Assembly: GCA_009665115.1 (NCBI GenBank)
Contig: WJXE01000101.1
Location: forward strand, 1 to 6,780
DNA from: Nitrosopumilales archaeon
Lineage (GTDB): Archaea; Thermoproteota; Nitrososphaeria; Nitrososphaerales; Nitrososphaeraceae
DNA length: 6,780 nt
Reading direction: 5' to 3'
The notes below the pieces were generated by a model. It was not told where the DNA came from and did no database searches. It worked only from the letters and a program-made list of their open reading frames with translations. Both the position numbers and the translations under genes were made by a program. The first letter of the stretch is position 1; each line of letters begins with the position of its first letter. Shown piece by piece: positions 1 through 6,642 of the stretch.

Positions 1-282
1 GTATTACCTGATCCTCTGTATAACCTGTGTTTCATCTTTGTCCAAATGTTTTACCACGATAGATATATTTAGCAATGAAACGATTATTGGTGACCGGGTT
101 CGTTGTTATTTCGCATTAATGCAAATCGTGGTAGTTGGGGTTTGGAGCGATTTGAAGGGTATTCAATCTCAACAACTGAAAGTCTTGATGTTAATTTTAT
201 AAAAACCCATTCTAGTTATGCAGACCCTCCTCCGAGTTTGCTCATTCACAACCTAGGTTTATTTGGATTATCTATTCTATCG
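1..282. other. Left flank without a convincing gene
   Basis: I see no recognisable gene here. A plus-strand frame is open from 94 to 291 with only a TTG start at 103; it overlaps the 3' end of the permease gene and resembles no family I know. A second plus frame is open from the window edge to a stop at 200-202 but is short and Cys-rich, with no recognisable motif. The stretch is the 3' flank of the minus-strand ABC operon. A T run on the minus strand (205-201, after a GGG) could help termination, but this is weak. Confidence 0.5.
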
Positions 283-1542
283 TTATTGTGATCTTAGAGC
301 TTGCACAGGCAATAATCGTGATGCCTGTAGCGCTGGAACAACACCTGCAACTATACTAAGACCTACAGAAATCATCCATACCCTAGCCATGTCATTTGCG
401 GTATAGATAGGAGGACTAGAAGATCCATTACCGGGAACTACGGTAGCACTTAAACCGTACCCGAATCCAATTCCAGCTAGTAATCCTATTGTTGCCCCAA
501 AAATACCAATCAATAATGCCTCAACCAGGAAAAGTGCCAAGATATCACTGTTCTGTGCACCAATCGCCTTCAAAGTTCCAATCTCGCGCGTTCTCTCAAT
601 AACAGCAGTATAAAGCGTTGTGATAATCCCAACTGCACCTACGACCAACGAAATAATAGCAATGCTATTAAGAAATGCTTTGATTTGACCGGTGAATTGT
701 TCTATGGTTTTCAAAATAGCCTTCACGGTAGTGATTCCTATATTATTACCATACAGGCTTCTTATCTCCTGCTCCACAACATCTACAAAGTTAGTTGTCT
801 GAGCAATCGCGAAGAGAGAGTCAAATTTGCCAGACTTTTGTAGAAGTGAATTTCCGGCTTGTGGGTTGATTACAATGGCGCTGTCTATTGTTGGATTACC
901 AGTTTCTTTTATAATGCCTGTGACTATAAAATTTTTTGATTCCTCCTTTTGTTGGCCTGTAGTAGAATCTACAAAAGAATAAGTCACCTTGGCACTTTGA
1001 CCTAATACCAAAAATGGATTCGCATCCCCTGGTGGATTAGCGACATTTTGAGCCACAATCATTGAAGATGGATTATTTGGCTGTAATGTAGAACCATCTG
1101 TATATTCTAAAGTTGGCGCGATGACTAAAAGTTTTTGAGGATCCATAGACAAGATTGAATCAGTTTTGGATTCGCTTTGAGATTGTACTGTTACCGAACC
1201 TCTATAAGTAGATATCACATCACTCACGAAAGGAAGTGAATGTATTCTATTTACTATTGCGGCATTTAAAGTAATTTTTGGTGCAGGCGGTGGAGTTCCT
1301 GCCCCCCCTACGCCTCCGCCGGGACCTTCTTGTGCTTGTTGCGAGCTAGATATGAATAGTATGTTTGGTGCTAAATTCCTGAACTGTTTACTAAATGCAT
1401 CAGTAAAAGATGCACCAATACCACCTACAGCAATCAAAAGAGCACTCCCCACCATTACCATCAAAATAGTCAGAATAGATCTAACTTTTCTATCCGATAG
1501 AGATTCAAAAGATAATATGAAAATTTCTTTAATATTCAGCAT
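283..1542 (-). CDS. MacB/FtsX-family ABC transporter permease
   Basis: This 419-residue protein is the membrane subunit of a type VII (MacB/LolCE-like) ABC transporter. The architecture is seen directly: a short cytoplasmic N-terminus, TM1 at about 22-46, a large extracytoplasmic domain (about 47-286), then TM2 (288-312), a coupling segment containing ERTREIGTLKAIGA (316-329), TM3 (333-361) and TM4 (386-406). The C-terminal tail ASRLLPVQALR is the classic FtsX-domain ending. Such permeases dimerise and move by mechanotransmission, driven by a cytoplasmic ATPase, rather than passing substrate through a membrane channel (family knowledge). The outer domain carries an unusual Gly/Pro-rich stretch at 71-88. 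It is the last gene of the operon, 31 bp after the preceding stop, with its own ribosome binding site GAAGGCG (1557-1551) 8 nt before ATG, which supports this start. The substrate cannot be read from the sequence. Confidence 0.93.
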   Translation of the reverse strand: MLNIKEIFILSFESLSDRKVRSILTILMVMVGSALLIAVGGIGASFTDAFSKQFRNLAPNILFISSSQQAQEGPGGGVGGAGTPPPAPKITLNAAIVNRIHSLPFVSDVISTYRGSVTVQSQSESKTDSILSMDPQKLLVIAPTLEYTDGSTLQPNNPSSMIVAQNVANPPGDANPFLVLGQSAKVTYSFVDSTTGQQKEESKNFIVTGIIKETGNPTIDSAIVINPQAGNSLLQKSGKFDSLFAIAQTTNFVDVVEQEIRSLYGNNIGITTVKAILKTIEQFTGQIKAFLNSIAIISLVVGAVGIITTLYTAVIERTREIGTLKAIGAQNSDILALFLVEALLIGIFGATIGLLAGIGFGYGLSATVVPGNGSSSPPIYTANDMARVWMISVGLSIVAGVVPALQASRLLPVQALRSQ

Positions 1543-1573
1543 ATTTCTGTCGCCTTCTCTTCATTCTCTATTT

Positions 1574-3631
1574 TTATCTCTTCTTCAAATCCCGACTTAG
1601 ATCCTTTTCTGCAGGAGTAGGAGATACATCATCTAAAAATGGATCTACATCTTTGCTACTCTGCAATTTGGTACGCTTTGATTTAGATCTCCTTCTCCTT
1701 ACAAAAAGAAATACTATGACAGCGGCAATAGCGGCAATGACGAAGATCCCAAAGCCAGATAATCCACCGCCACTACCTCCTGCACCGTTACTTGATTGAG
1801 CATGCTTTGGCTCAAAGTCGACTGAACTATTTACTAGGAGTACATGTGAGATTTTCAAATCATCACTATACGTAATTTTAAGTGTGATAGGATAGATTCC
1901 TGGCTGAATTGTGCTTAAGGTCCTATTGTCTATATTTAGTGGCATGCTAAAAGGCAGAGGAGAATCGACGGAAAGGTCACCAAGATACTGAGCAGGAGGG
2001 GTTATCGGAATAAACCTTTTACCAGAATTAGACTTTACCAATTCAACCGTAGTGAACAATCCAACCGTGTTCCCTTCATTTAAGAGGTTTCCTATAATGT
2101 TCGGAGTGCCGCCTATGAAGTTAACAGCAACGTCATATACTCGTATTTTGATGTCACCGCTAACATACGTTCCTATATTAAGAGAATCTGTCTTTGATTG
2201 TCCAGCTGATACATAGTCAACAGTTAATGTAAATAAGGCAGGTTTTCCAATCAAATCAGAAGATGCAAAGACTTTTGTAGACAAATTCAGCTTGGATTGA
2301 GGTAAGATAGATTGGGATGTCCATCTGGAATCTCCAAGAATCTTCATTGAATTCGATTGGGAAACAAGAGAAATAACCACATTTGTTATTGGTTTCTTAT
2401 TATCACTATTAGCAACTGTAAAATCAATATCCTGAATTTTACCGGCTGGCACGATGAGTGCATTCCCGTTATTAGCAGTAGCATTCACGACAGATTGGGG
2501 TGGGTTTGGTAATATTACTAATCCAACTGGCACATTTGATGTCTGCTGGTTACCGTATGCGTCGCCGTAGGATATTTGAAGATTTAAATTCTGTACAGTT
2601 TCGCCAGAAGAAGCGGTAGGATATACTATAGGATTTATTTCTGCTGATCCGTTTACGGGTATAGTACCAATATGAAAAGCTGTGGCTCCAATGTTGACTG
2701 CTGGATTAGACGAGGACGATGGAGAAGGGGAAGAGGATGACGATGGTGAATTTGTTGTGCTTGTGTTTGTATTACCAGAGTTAGTATTACTAGTGCTACT
2801 ACTAGTACTCTGAGTATTACTAGAAGTAACGCTATTCCCACTAGTTATACCTGTAATTGTGACAACTGCACCCGCTGCATTTGCACTCCCTATGTTTTGA
2901 ATTAATATCTTTAATTGATTCTGAGTACTTGGAGTTAGCTCTGAGTTTTCAGATACCGCATCCAAAATAACCTTCCCGGTAAGCCTAAAAGGTAAAGTAT
3001 TTGTTGTAATCAGTTGACCAATTTGATTTATTTTGGTATACTTCAAACTAAGAGAAGTGGAGTATCCACCAACTTTAGCCTGCTTCAAAACATTCATATC
3101 GAAATAAAGAACAAATGTACCTCCTGCTTTAACAATAGAATAAGCACTTGCCACCGACTGAGACGTCCCATTATTTTTACCAGGAATTGGTTTAAACCCA
3201 ATAGAGGGAAGAGTGAGATAGCCCGTAACTCCAGTGATATCTGACCGTCCTCTATTTACTAATACTACCGCTAAAGTGGAGGCACCATCTCCAGGACCTA
3301 CCTCCTTCTTTACTGAATTGTTGTTATTAGATGTTGATGAAGCAGAGCTTAGATAATTCGTCCAGTATGCATCCAAAAATCCTGGAGCTTTGTCGGTATC
3401 TGATCCATTATTTGGGAAAGTAGAATTGTTGGTAATATAGCTAGATAATTGAGCGTGGGTTGTCATATTTGCATTTTCAATAGAAGAAAAAAAGAGGATT
3501 CCCGCAAATATGAAAGATAGAATTTTTGTCGTCGTGATCGCCGTAGTTTTTATTCGAGTACCTATTTCTGTTCTAATCGCAGACCGACTCTGTTCCCCGT
3601 GGTTTAGGCTTTTTGCCACGATTATGACCAT
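1574..3631 (-). CDS. COG1361-like surface protein, membrane-anchored, partner of the ABC transporter
   Basis: This 685-residue protein is probably exported and anchored by a C-terminal helix. After a basic N-terminal segment comes a hydrophobic stretch (about 36-50) and a possible signal peptidase site after T-H-A (58-60). The body is beta-rich and repetitive (about 115-260 and 312-605). It has the look of NEW3/CARDB-type Ig-like folds grouped in COG1361 (often labelled S-layer domain): LVNRGRSDITGV, IQNIGSANAAGA and LLNEGNTVGLF resemble their Asn-Gly turn motifs. A Ser/Thr/Asn/Pro linker (264-309) separates the domains. At the end come a Gly-rich hinge (615-627), one TM helix (628-644), an RRRRSKSKR stop-transfer cluster and a 35-residue charged cytoplasmic tail. 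The ATG directly follows the ATPase stop (TAAATG), implying translational coupling. No other Met occurs before residue 56, after the hydrophobic segment. In this operon position bacteria usually place a MacA-type adaptor; a role as extracellular adaptor or substrate receptor is inference. An S-layer or adhesin role is the alternative. Confidence 0.8.
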   Translation of the reverse strand: MVIIVAKSLNHGEQSRSAIRTEIGTRIKTTAITTTKILSFIFAGILFFSSIENANMTTHAQLSSYITNNSTFPNNGSDTDKAPGFLDAYWTNYLSSASSTSNNNNSVKKEVGPGDGASTLAVVLVNRGRSDITGVTGYLTLPSIGFKPIPGKNNGTSQSVASAYSIVKAGGTFVLYFDMNVLKQAKVGGYSTSLSLKYTKINQIGQLITTNTLPFRLTGKVILDAVSENSELTPSTQNQLKILIQNIGSANAAGAVVTITGITSGNSVTSSNTQSTSSSTSNTNSGNTNTSTTNSPSSSSSPSPSSSSNPAVNIGATAFHIGTIPVNGSAEINPIVYPTASSGETVQNLNLQISYGDAYGNQQTSNVPVGLVILPNPPQSVVNATANNGNALIVPAGKIQDIDFTVANSDNKKPITNVVISLVSQSNSMKILGDSRWTSQSILPQSKLNLSTKVFASSDLIGKPALFTLTVDYVSAGQSKTDSLNIGTYVSGDIKIRVYDVAVNFIGGTPNIIGNLLNEGNTVGLFTTVELVKSNSGKRFIPITPPAQYLGDLSVDSPLPFSMPLNIDNRTLSTIQPGIYPITLKITYSDDLKISHVLLVNSSVDFEPKHAQSSNGAGGSGGGLSGFGIFVIAAIAAVIVFLFVRRRRSKSKRTKLQSSKDVDPFLDDVSPTPAEKDLSRDLKKR
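2705..2842 (-). repeat. Low-complexity Ser/Thr/Asn/Pro linker coding tract
   Basis: Residues 264-309 of the surface protein are almost entirely Ser, Thr, Asn, Pro and Gly, with short repeats such as SSSSSPSPSSSSNP. The DNA shows imperfect repeats of ACTAGTA/AGTATTACTAG type and purine-rich GAGGA(C/T)GATG units on the plus strand. A flexible spacer, probably glycosylated on the cell surface, is the natural reading. Such tracts often vary in length between strains. Confidence 0.75.
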
Positions 3632-4405
3632 TTAATAAAGAATCTCTTTTTCGATTTGCCCATCTCTAATATATATAGATCTGTCCGTTTTTTTGGCAAG
3701 GTCAGCGTTGTGAGTAACCATTATTATTGTTCTTCTGTATTTGCTTGAGAGTAATCTGAGCAGGTCAAAAACCTCGCTTCCTGTTTTTGTATCTAGGTTG
3801 CCCGTAGGCTCATCAGCAAGAATTATTGTTGGATTATTCATAAGTGATCTTGCAATAGCCACTCTTTGCTGTTGGCCTCCACTTAAGCTCGCGGGTTTAA
3901 ATTTAGCTTTTGTGGCAATGCCCAAAATTCCTAAGAGCCTCGCGGAGCGATTGGCCCTTTCTTTGCTGCTCATCCTAGCAATTATGCTAGGAATCTCCAC
4001 ATTTCTCTGAACAGTAGTTCTATTAATCAAATTATAAGATTGAAAAATAAAACCAATTAAATTATTCCTCATGCGTGCAATCTCTTTGTCACTTAACGAA
4101 AAAATATCTATCCCACCGATGAAAAGTTTACCAAAACTTGGTCTATCTAGAGCCCCCAAAATGTTTAATAAAGTAGATTTGCCACTCCCCGAAGGTCCAA
4201 CTATTGATACAAACTCACCTTTGTTTACCGTTATATTGATCCTCCTAAGAGCAACTACTCTGCCTGCAGCGGATTCAAAAACCTTAGAAAGATTTTCGAC
4301 CGCTAATGTTGCATCAGAAGAGACATCAAAATAATGATTGCCATCATTGGATGGCTGATAATTATTGTTGTTGTTATTACTGTCATTATTCGTATCTAGC
4401 GCCAT
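3632..4405 (-). CDS. LolD/MacB-type ABC transporter ATP-binding protein
   Basis: This 257-residue protein is the cytoplasmic ATPase that powers the permease encoded two genes downstream. All nucleotide-binding motifs are intact: Walker A GPSGSGKST (70-78), Q-loop FQSYNL (121-126), signature LSGGQQQRVAIARSL (174-188), Walker B IILADEP with catalytic Glu (194-200), D-loop NLD (203-205) and switch His in VTHN (His232). The spacing and the sequences ALRRINITVNKGEFVSIVG and ADEPTGNLD mark the LolD/MacB/FtsE group rather than importers. The first 30 residues are an Asn-rich extension (six consecutive Asn, then DGNHYFD), absent from typical 220-235-residue LolD proteins and probably disordered. The ATG is preceded by a strong Shine-Dalgarno AGAGGAGG (4425-4418) with 12 nt spacing, supporting this start despite the odd N-terminus. 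It is the first gene of the operon. Confidence 0.96.
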   Translation of the reverse strand: MALDTNNDSNNNNNNYQPSNDGNHYFDVSSDATLAVENLSKVFESAAGRVVALRRINITVNKGEFVSIVGPSGSGKSTLLNILGALDRPSFGKLFIGGIDIFSLSDKEIARMRNNLIGFIFQSYNLINRTTVQRNVEIPSIIARMSSKERANRSARLLGILGIATKAKFKPASLSGGQQQRVAIARSLMNNPTIILADEPTGNLDTKTGSEVFDLLRLLSSKYRRTIIMVTHNADLAKKTDRSIYIRDGQIEKEILY

Positions 4406-4440
4406 TCTTTTATCTGGCCTCCTCTTCTATCTTCTTCTGC

Positions 4441-4454
4441 TATCACCGGTGATA
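4441..4454. promoter_or_regulatory. Perfect 14-bp palindrome, candidate operator of the ABC operon
   Basis: TATCACCGGTGATA is identical to its reverse complement over all 14 bases. It lies between the TATA-like box (4460-4468) and the expected start of transcription, 36 bp upstream of the ATPase ATG. A bound dimeric repressor would block transcription there. It differs from the palindrome upstream of the TetR gene, so a different regulator is likely. A role as a short RNA hairpin is less likely because there is no loop. Confidence 0.5.
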
Positions 4455-4459
4455 CATAT

Positions 4460-4468
4460 CTTATATTT
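4460..4468 (-). promoter_or_regulatory. TATA-like box of the ABC operon
   Basis: The minus strand reads AAATATAAG, a good archaeal TATA-like element. Initiation about 25 bp downstream would fall near 4438 and give a leader of about 33 nt that contains the Shine-Dalgarno at 4425-4418. The position is consistent with a primary promoter for the three-gene operon. The start site itself is inferred. Confidence 0.5.
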
Positions 4469-4720
4469 GATTTGTTTGACACCCTATCTAGAATAATTTG
4501 TACCCAGCCTTTCTGATATTTTTGGTTGTACGCCTTCAGTGTCAGTTAATGTTAGGTTGTACCACGAGTGGGTGTTCTGGACACAGATTGGAACAGATAT
4601 TGTCAATGCAAATTCACTGCGTCGAATATCGTAGCCAACTTTATCGTATTGATTCCTTACAATAAGCTGAAGAAACAACTCGGAAAACCTGTTTATTCTG
4701 TTGAAATGTCCTTCTGTTAA
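4469..4720. other. Intergenic region with an in-frame open continuation of the dehydrogenase frame
   Basis: No recognised gene lies here. The minus-strand frame of the dehydrogenase stays open after its TGA (4723-4721) for 79 codons, to a TAG at about 4484-4486. A TTG at 4678 could start a 64-residue product (beginning MFLQLIVRNQYDKVGYDI), but it has no recognisable domain and no clear ribosome binding site. It does not look like the usual C-terminal domain of UDP-sugar dehydrogenases. It may be chance, a decayed remnant, or the 3' untranslated region. Confidence 0.35.
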
Positions 4721-5713
4721 TCAAATTAAATGCCCAGTATCTGTTTGTGCCCTTGTCTGTCTGTAGCCTCTATAATCTTTATCCACTTCGGTAGCTGCTA
4801 ATAATATTTTGCTTCTGACAGACTTCGATGATTGCAAGAACATCTTTGTATCCTTTGGCAGGCAGTGACCTCCTATTCCTTCTCTTGGTTCTAAAATATT
4901 GACATTCCATTTAGTATTCAGAGCATCTCGTAATTCTGGAAAGTTTATGTTATTTGCTTGACAATATAGGTAGAGTTCCTCAGCGAAGGCTATCTGCAAA
5001 TATCTGTGTGCATTTTCAATGACCTTGGTTATTTCCGCAATTTCAATTTCTGTTACTGGATGCATAGGGATTCCCAGACTCATTTTGTCATTATTATTAT
5101 CCGATGAAGATCGATAAGTTGCGCCCCCATAAAATTGCATACCTGCCTTAATACAACAATCACAAACTCCACCAATAACTCGCGGCTGATTTATCCCATG
5201 CTGTTTCTCTTCCGCAGCATACCATCTGTGTGGGGCGTGAACGACGTGAAGTCTGTGGTGTAGCATTTCAAATGCTTTCTTTGATGTCCCCTTCGGAATA
5301 GTACTCTCTATTGATAGAAGTGCCCCGTTTTTTGCTTCAGTTGAAAGCTTCTCAACTACAGACAATAGACCATCTATCTGTGGGGAAAATAGATCTCCTG
5401 GTTTATGGGTCGAAACACATAGAATATAAACATCAAATTCACTAAAATTAATGGCTTTCTTGATTGAATATTTCTCCGCAATATTCATAGCAGTTGGACT
5501 TGTGTCATATCCGTAAGCATCATGTCCTATTTCTCTTACATATTTTGCCACAGGTAGTCCTAGCTGACCTAAGCCAATTACGAGGACCTTGTTGAATTCA
5601 ATGGGGATTTGTTGTTGTTGTTGGCAGGTGACTTTTGATACTCTATTTGCAGAAATTCTAGGTAGGATATCGAGATTTGGTTGATCTTCTATTCCCGTGT
5701 CCTCTAGCTTCGT
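4721..5713 (-). CDS. UDP-glucose/UDP-ManNAc 6-dehydrogenase family protein, start uncertain
   Basis: This family oxidises the C6 hydroxyl of a nucleotide sugar to the uronate with two NAD+, feeding surface glycan synthesis. Numbered from a proposed ACG start, the 330-residue product shows VLVIGLGQLG (Rossmann, Gly-rich loop 47-52), IESTIPKGTS (NAD domain), PRVIGG, then TKVIENAHRYLQIAFAEEL (dimerisation helix with the expected Lys and Asn) and GIGGHCLPKD with catalytic Cys284. The usual third, UDP-binding domain is absent: the protein ends about 45 residues after the Cys, against about 420-440 in full-length enzymes. The usual Pro-Glu-Arg motif reads Pro-His-Arg. The first ordinary in-frame start is GTG 5551, which would delete the Gly-rich loop. 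Upstream the frame is open to TAA 5749-5747 with no ATG, GTG or TTG. I chose ACG 5713 because AGGGAG stands 6 nt before it. A pseudogene with a lost ATG is equally possible. Confidence 0.7.
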   Translation of the reverse strand, partial: TKLEDTGIEDQPNLDILPRISANRVSKVTCQQQQQIPIEFNKVLVIGLGQLGLPVAKYVREIGHDAYGYDTSPTAMNIAEKYSIKKAINFSEFDVYILCVSTHKPGDLFSPQIDGLLSVVEKLSTEAKNGALLSIESTIPKGTSKKAFEMLHHRLHVVHAPHRWYAAEEKQHGINQPRVIGGVCDCCIKAGMQFYGGATYRSSSDNNNDKMSLGIPMHPVTEIEIAEITKVIENAHRYLQIAFAEELYLYCQANNINFPELRDALNTKWNVNILEPREGIGGHCLPKDTKMFLQSSKSVRSKILLAATEVDKDYRGYRQTRAQTDTGHLI

Positions 5714-5746
5714 TTTAATCTCCCTGTGTTTATTAGAGAAGAGTTC

Positions 5747-5755
5747 TTAATATAT
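5747..5755 (-). promoter_or_regulatory. TATA-like box facing the dehydrogenase
   Basis: The minus strand reads ATATATTAA. Initiation about 25 bp downstream would fall near 5726, just ahead of the AGGGAG (5725-5720) that precedes the proposed ACG start. It lies one base from the inverted repeat at 5757-5774. Confidence 0.45.
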
Positions 5756-5756
5756 G

Positions 5757-5774
5757 TAACTGACCAGTCAGTTA
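5757..5774. promoter_or_regulatory. Inverted repeat, candidate TetR operator
   Basis: TAACTGACCAGTCAGTTA has two perfect 8-bp arms (TAACTGAC / GTCAGTTA) around a 2-bp CA spacer. The size and dyad match operators of TetR-family dimers. It lies between the divergent dehydrogenase and TetR genes and is flanked within one or two bases by a TATA-like box on each side, so bound repressor would cover both upstream (BRE) regions. Binding by the neighbouring TetR protein is inference from position. Confidence 0.65.
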
Positions 5775-5776
5775 TC

Positions 5777-5784
5777 TTTATTAG
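5777..5784 (+). promoter_or_regulatory. TATA-like box of the TetR gene
   Basis: TTTATTAG lies two bases after the inverted repeat. Initiation about 25 bp downstream would fall near 5806 and leave a leader of about 20 nt before the ATG at 5827. Confidence 0.45.
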
Positions 5785-5826
5785 TAACTTGGCAGTATCT
5801 ATGTTAGAAAAATTGATGAGTAAAAG

Positions 5827-6420
5827 ATGTCCCCAAAAGTCACTCAACAGTACAAGATAGAAATCAGGGAAAAAATAATTAAAGCAGCGATAGATGCTTT
5901 TTCAAAATATGGATATGATCGTACAAGGATGGATGATGTTGCTAAGACGGCAGACCTAAGCAAGGGTACAATCTATCTTCATTTTAAGAGCAAGGAAGAC
6001 TTATTCTATGCCATATGCGAAAATAACCTCGCAGAAGCGAAACAACAAATATCGACAATGTTTGCCAAGAAGGAAGACCTTGTGTCAGAAATAGAACGCT
6101 TTTATGATGTCTTTCGCAACAAAAAGACTGCAAATGAAGGCGTTTTCTTTGAGACGATTGCGGAATCGTCGCGTAATGCAGAGTTACGAAAGGCCTTGTA
6201 TAAACAAAGAATGAACATATTCGAGACCGCAGTAGGATGGGTAAACCTCCAAATCGAAAGAGGGTTTTTTAGGAAAAATATAGACGCGAATGCTATCGCT
6301 GTTGGTCTAGTATCTCTTTACGATGGATTAACAGTTAACAAGCTTTTAGGTGTGAGCGAAGATTACAATAAGAAGGCATGGGTTGAGACTATCAGAGCCA
6401 TAATTATTGGCATAAGTTAA
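5827..6420 (+). CDS. TetR/AcrR-family transcriptional regulator
   Basis: This 197-residue protein is a ligand-responsive DNA-binding regulator, normally a dimeric repressor. The N-terminal TetR_N domain spans about 11-60: helix 1 (REKIIKAAIDAFSKYGYDRT), then the helix-turn-helix MDDVAKTADLSKGTIYLHF (35-53) and the typical KSKEDLF that follows. The rest (65-197) is an all-helical ligand and dimer domain with no cysteine or metal motif after Cys64; its ligand cannot be told. The length is typical for the family. ATG 5827 is chosen because it places the HTH at the usual distance; the upstream ATG 5801 is out of frame and stops soon. The Shine-Dalgarno is weak (GATGAG). It is transcribed away from the dehydrogenase, with the palindrome at 5757-5774 between them, so autoregulation and control of the dehydrogenase are likely. 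Whether it also touches the ABC operon is unknown; that operon's palindrome differs. Confidence 0.95.
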   Translation: MSPKVTQQYKIEIREKIIKAAIDAFSKYGYDRTRMDDVAKTADLSKGTIYLHFKSKEDLFYAICENNLAEAKQQISTMFAKKEDLVSEIERFYDVFRNKKTANEGVFFETIAESSRNAELRKALYKQRMNIFETAVGWVNLQIERGFFRKNIDANAIAVGLVSLYDGLTVNKLLGVSEDYNKKAWVETIRAIIIGIS

Positions 6421-6433
6421 GATCAGATCTCTC

Positions 6434-6481
6434 TTACCGCAAAAAGCCTCGCGGTAAAATGATTAGATATGTGCCTTTTTT
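6434..6481 (+). terminator. Hairpin plus T run after the TetR gene
   Basis: TTACCGC (6434-6440) pairs perfectly with GCGGTAA (6451-6457) around a 10-base loop, 13 bp after the TetR stop codon. A run of six T follows at 6476-6481. In archaea the T run is the main termination signal. The 18-base gap between stem and T run makes it unlike a textbook bacterial terminator. Confidence 0.5.
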
Positions 6482-6642
6482 AGTTTGAAGTCTATAGAGG
6501 AACTTGTATAGTCAGAAATCACCTGTATAGGTGGCAAATCCGATAGCCTCCATATACTAAGAACTCTGGTATTATTTGTAGACTCTGCGTCATATCCAAT
6601 GAAAAGAGATAAGAAGTTGGCACGACTACTTGTTGGCCTTAA
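6482..6642. other. Intergenic, no gene seen
   Basis: No coding frame of note. A short inverted repeat, CACCT-GTAT-AGGTG (6520-6533), and a direct repeat TGTATAG (6505-6511 and 6524-6530) are present but too short to assign a role. Confidence 0.4.

Noticed and set aside
250..259. AACCTAGGTT palindrome downstream of the operon
   Set aside because: Ten bases, no promoter nearby and no T run attached; expected by chance.
94..291. Plus-strand open frame, 62 residues from TTG 103
   Set aside because: TTG start without a clear ribosome binding site, no recognisable domain, and its end overlaps the permease gene on the other strand.
1697..1790. C-terminal Gly-rich/TM/Arg cluster of the surface protein as an archaeosortase (CTERM) sorting signal
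   Set aside because: The Arg cluster is followed by about 35 further charged residues, whereas sorting signals end right after the cluster. An ordinary membrane anchor fits better.
2653..2841. Minus-strand 62-residue open frame inside the surface-protein gene
   Set aside because: Shadow frame of the low-complexity Ser/Thr linker tract.
5609..5623. Five tandem TTG units (CAA on the minus strand) as a phase-variable repeat
   Set aside because: Triplet units keep the reading frame when they change number, so they would only alter a Gln run in the putative dehydrogenase extension.
6505..6533. TGTATAG direct repeat and short inverted repeat
   Set aside because: Only 5-7 bp units, no array and no gene start next to them.
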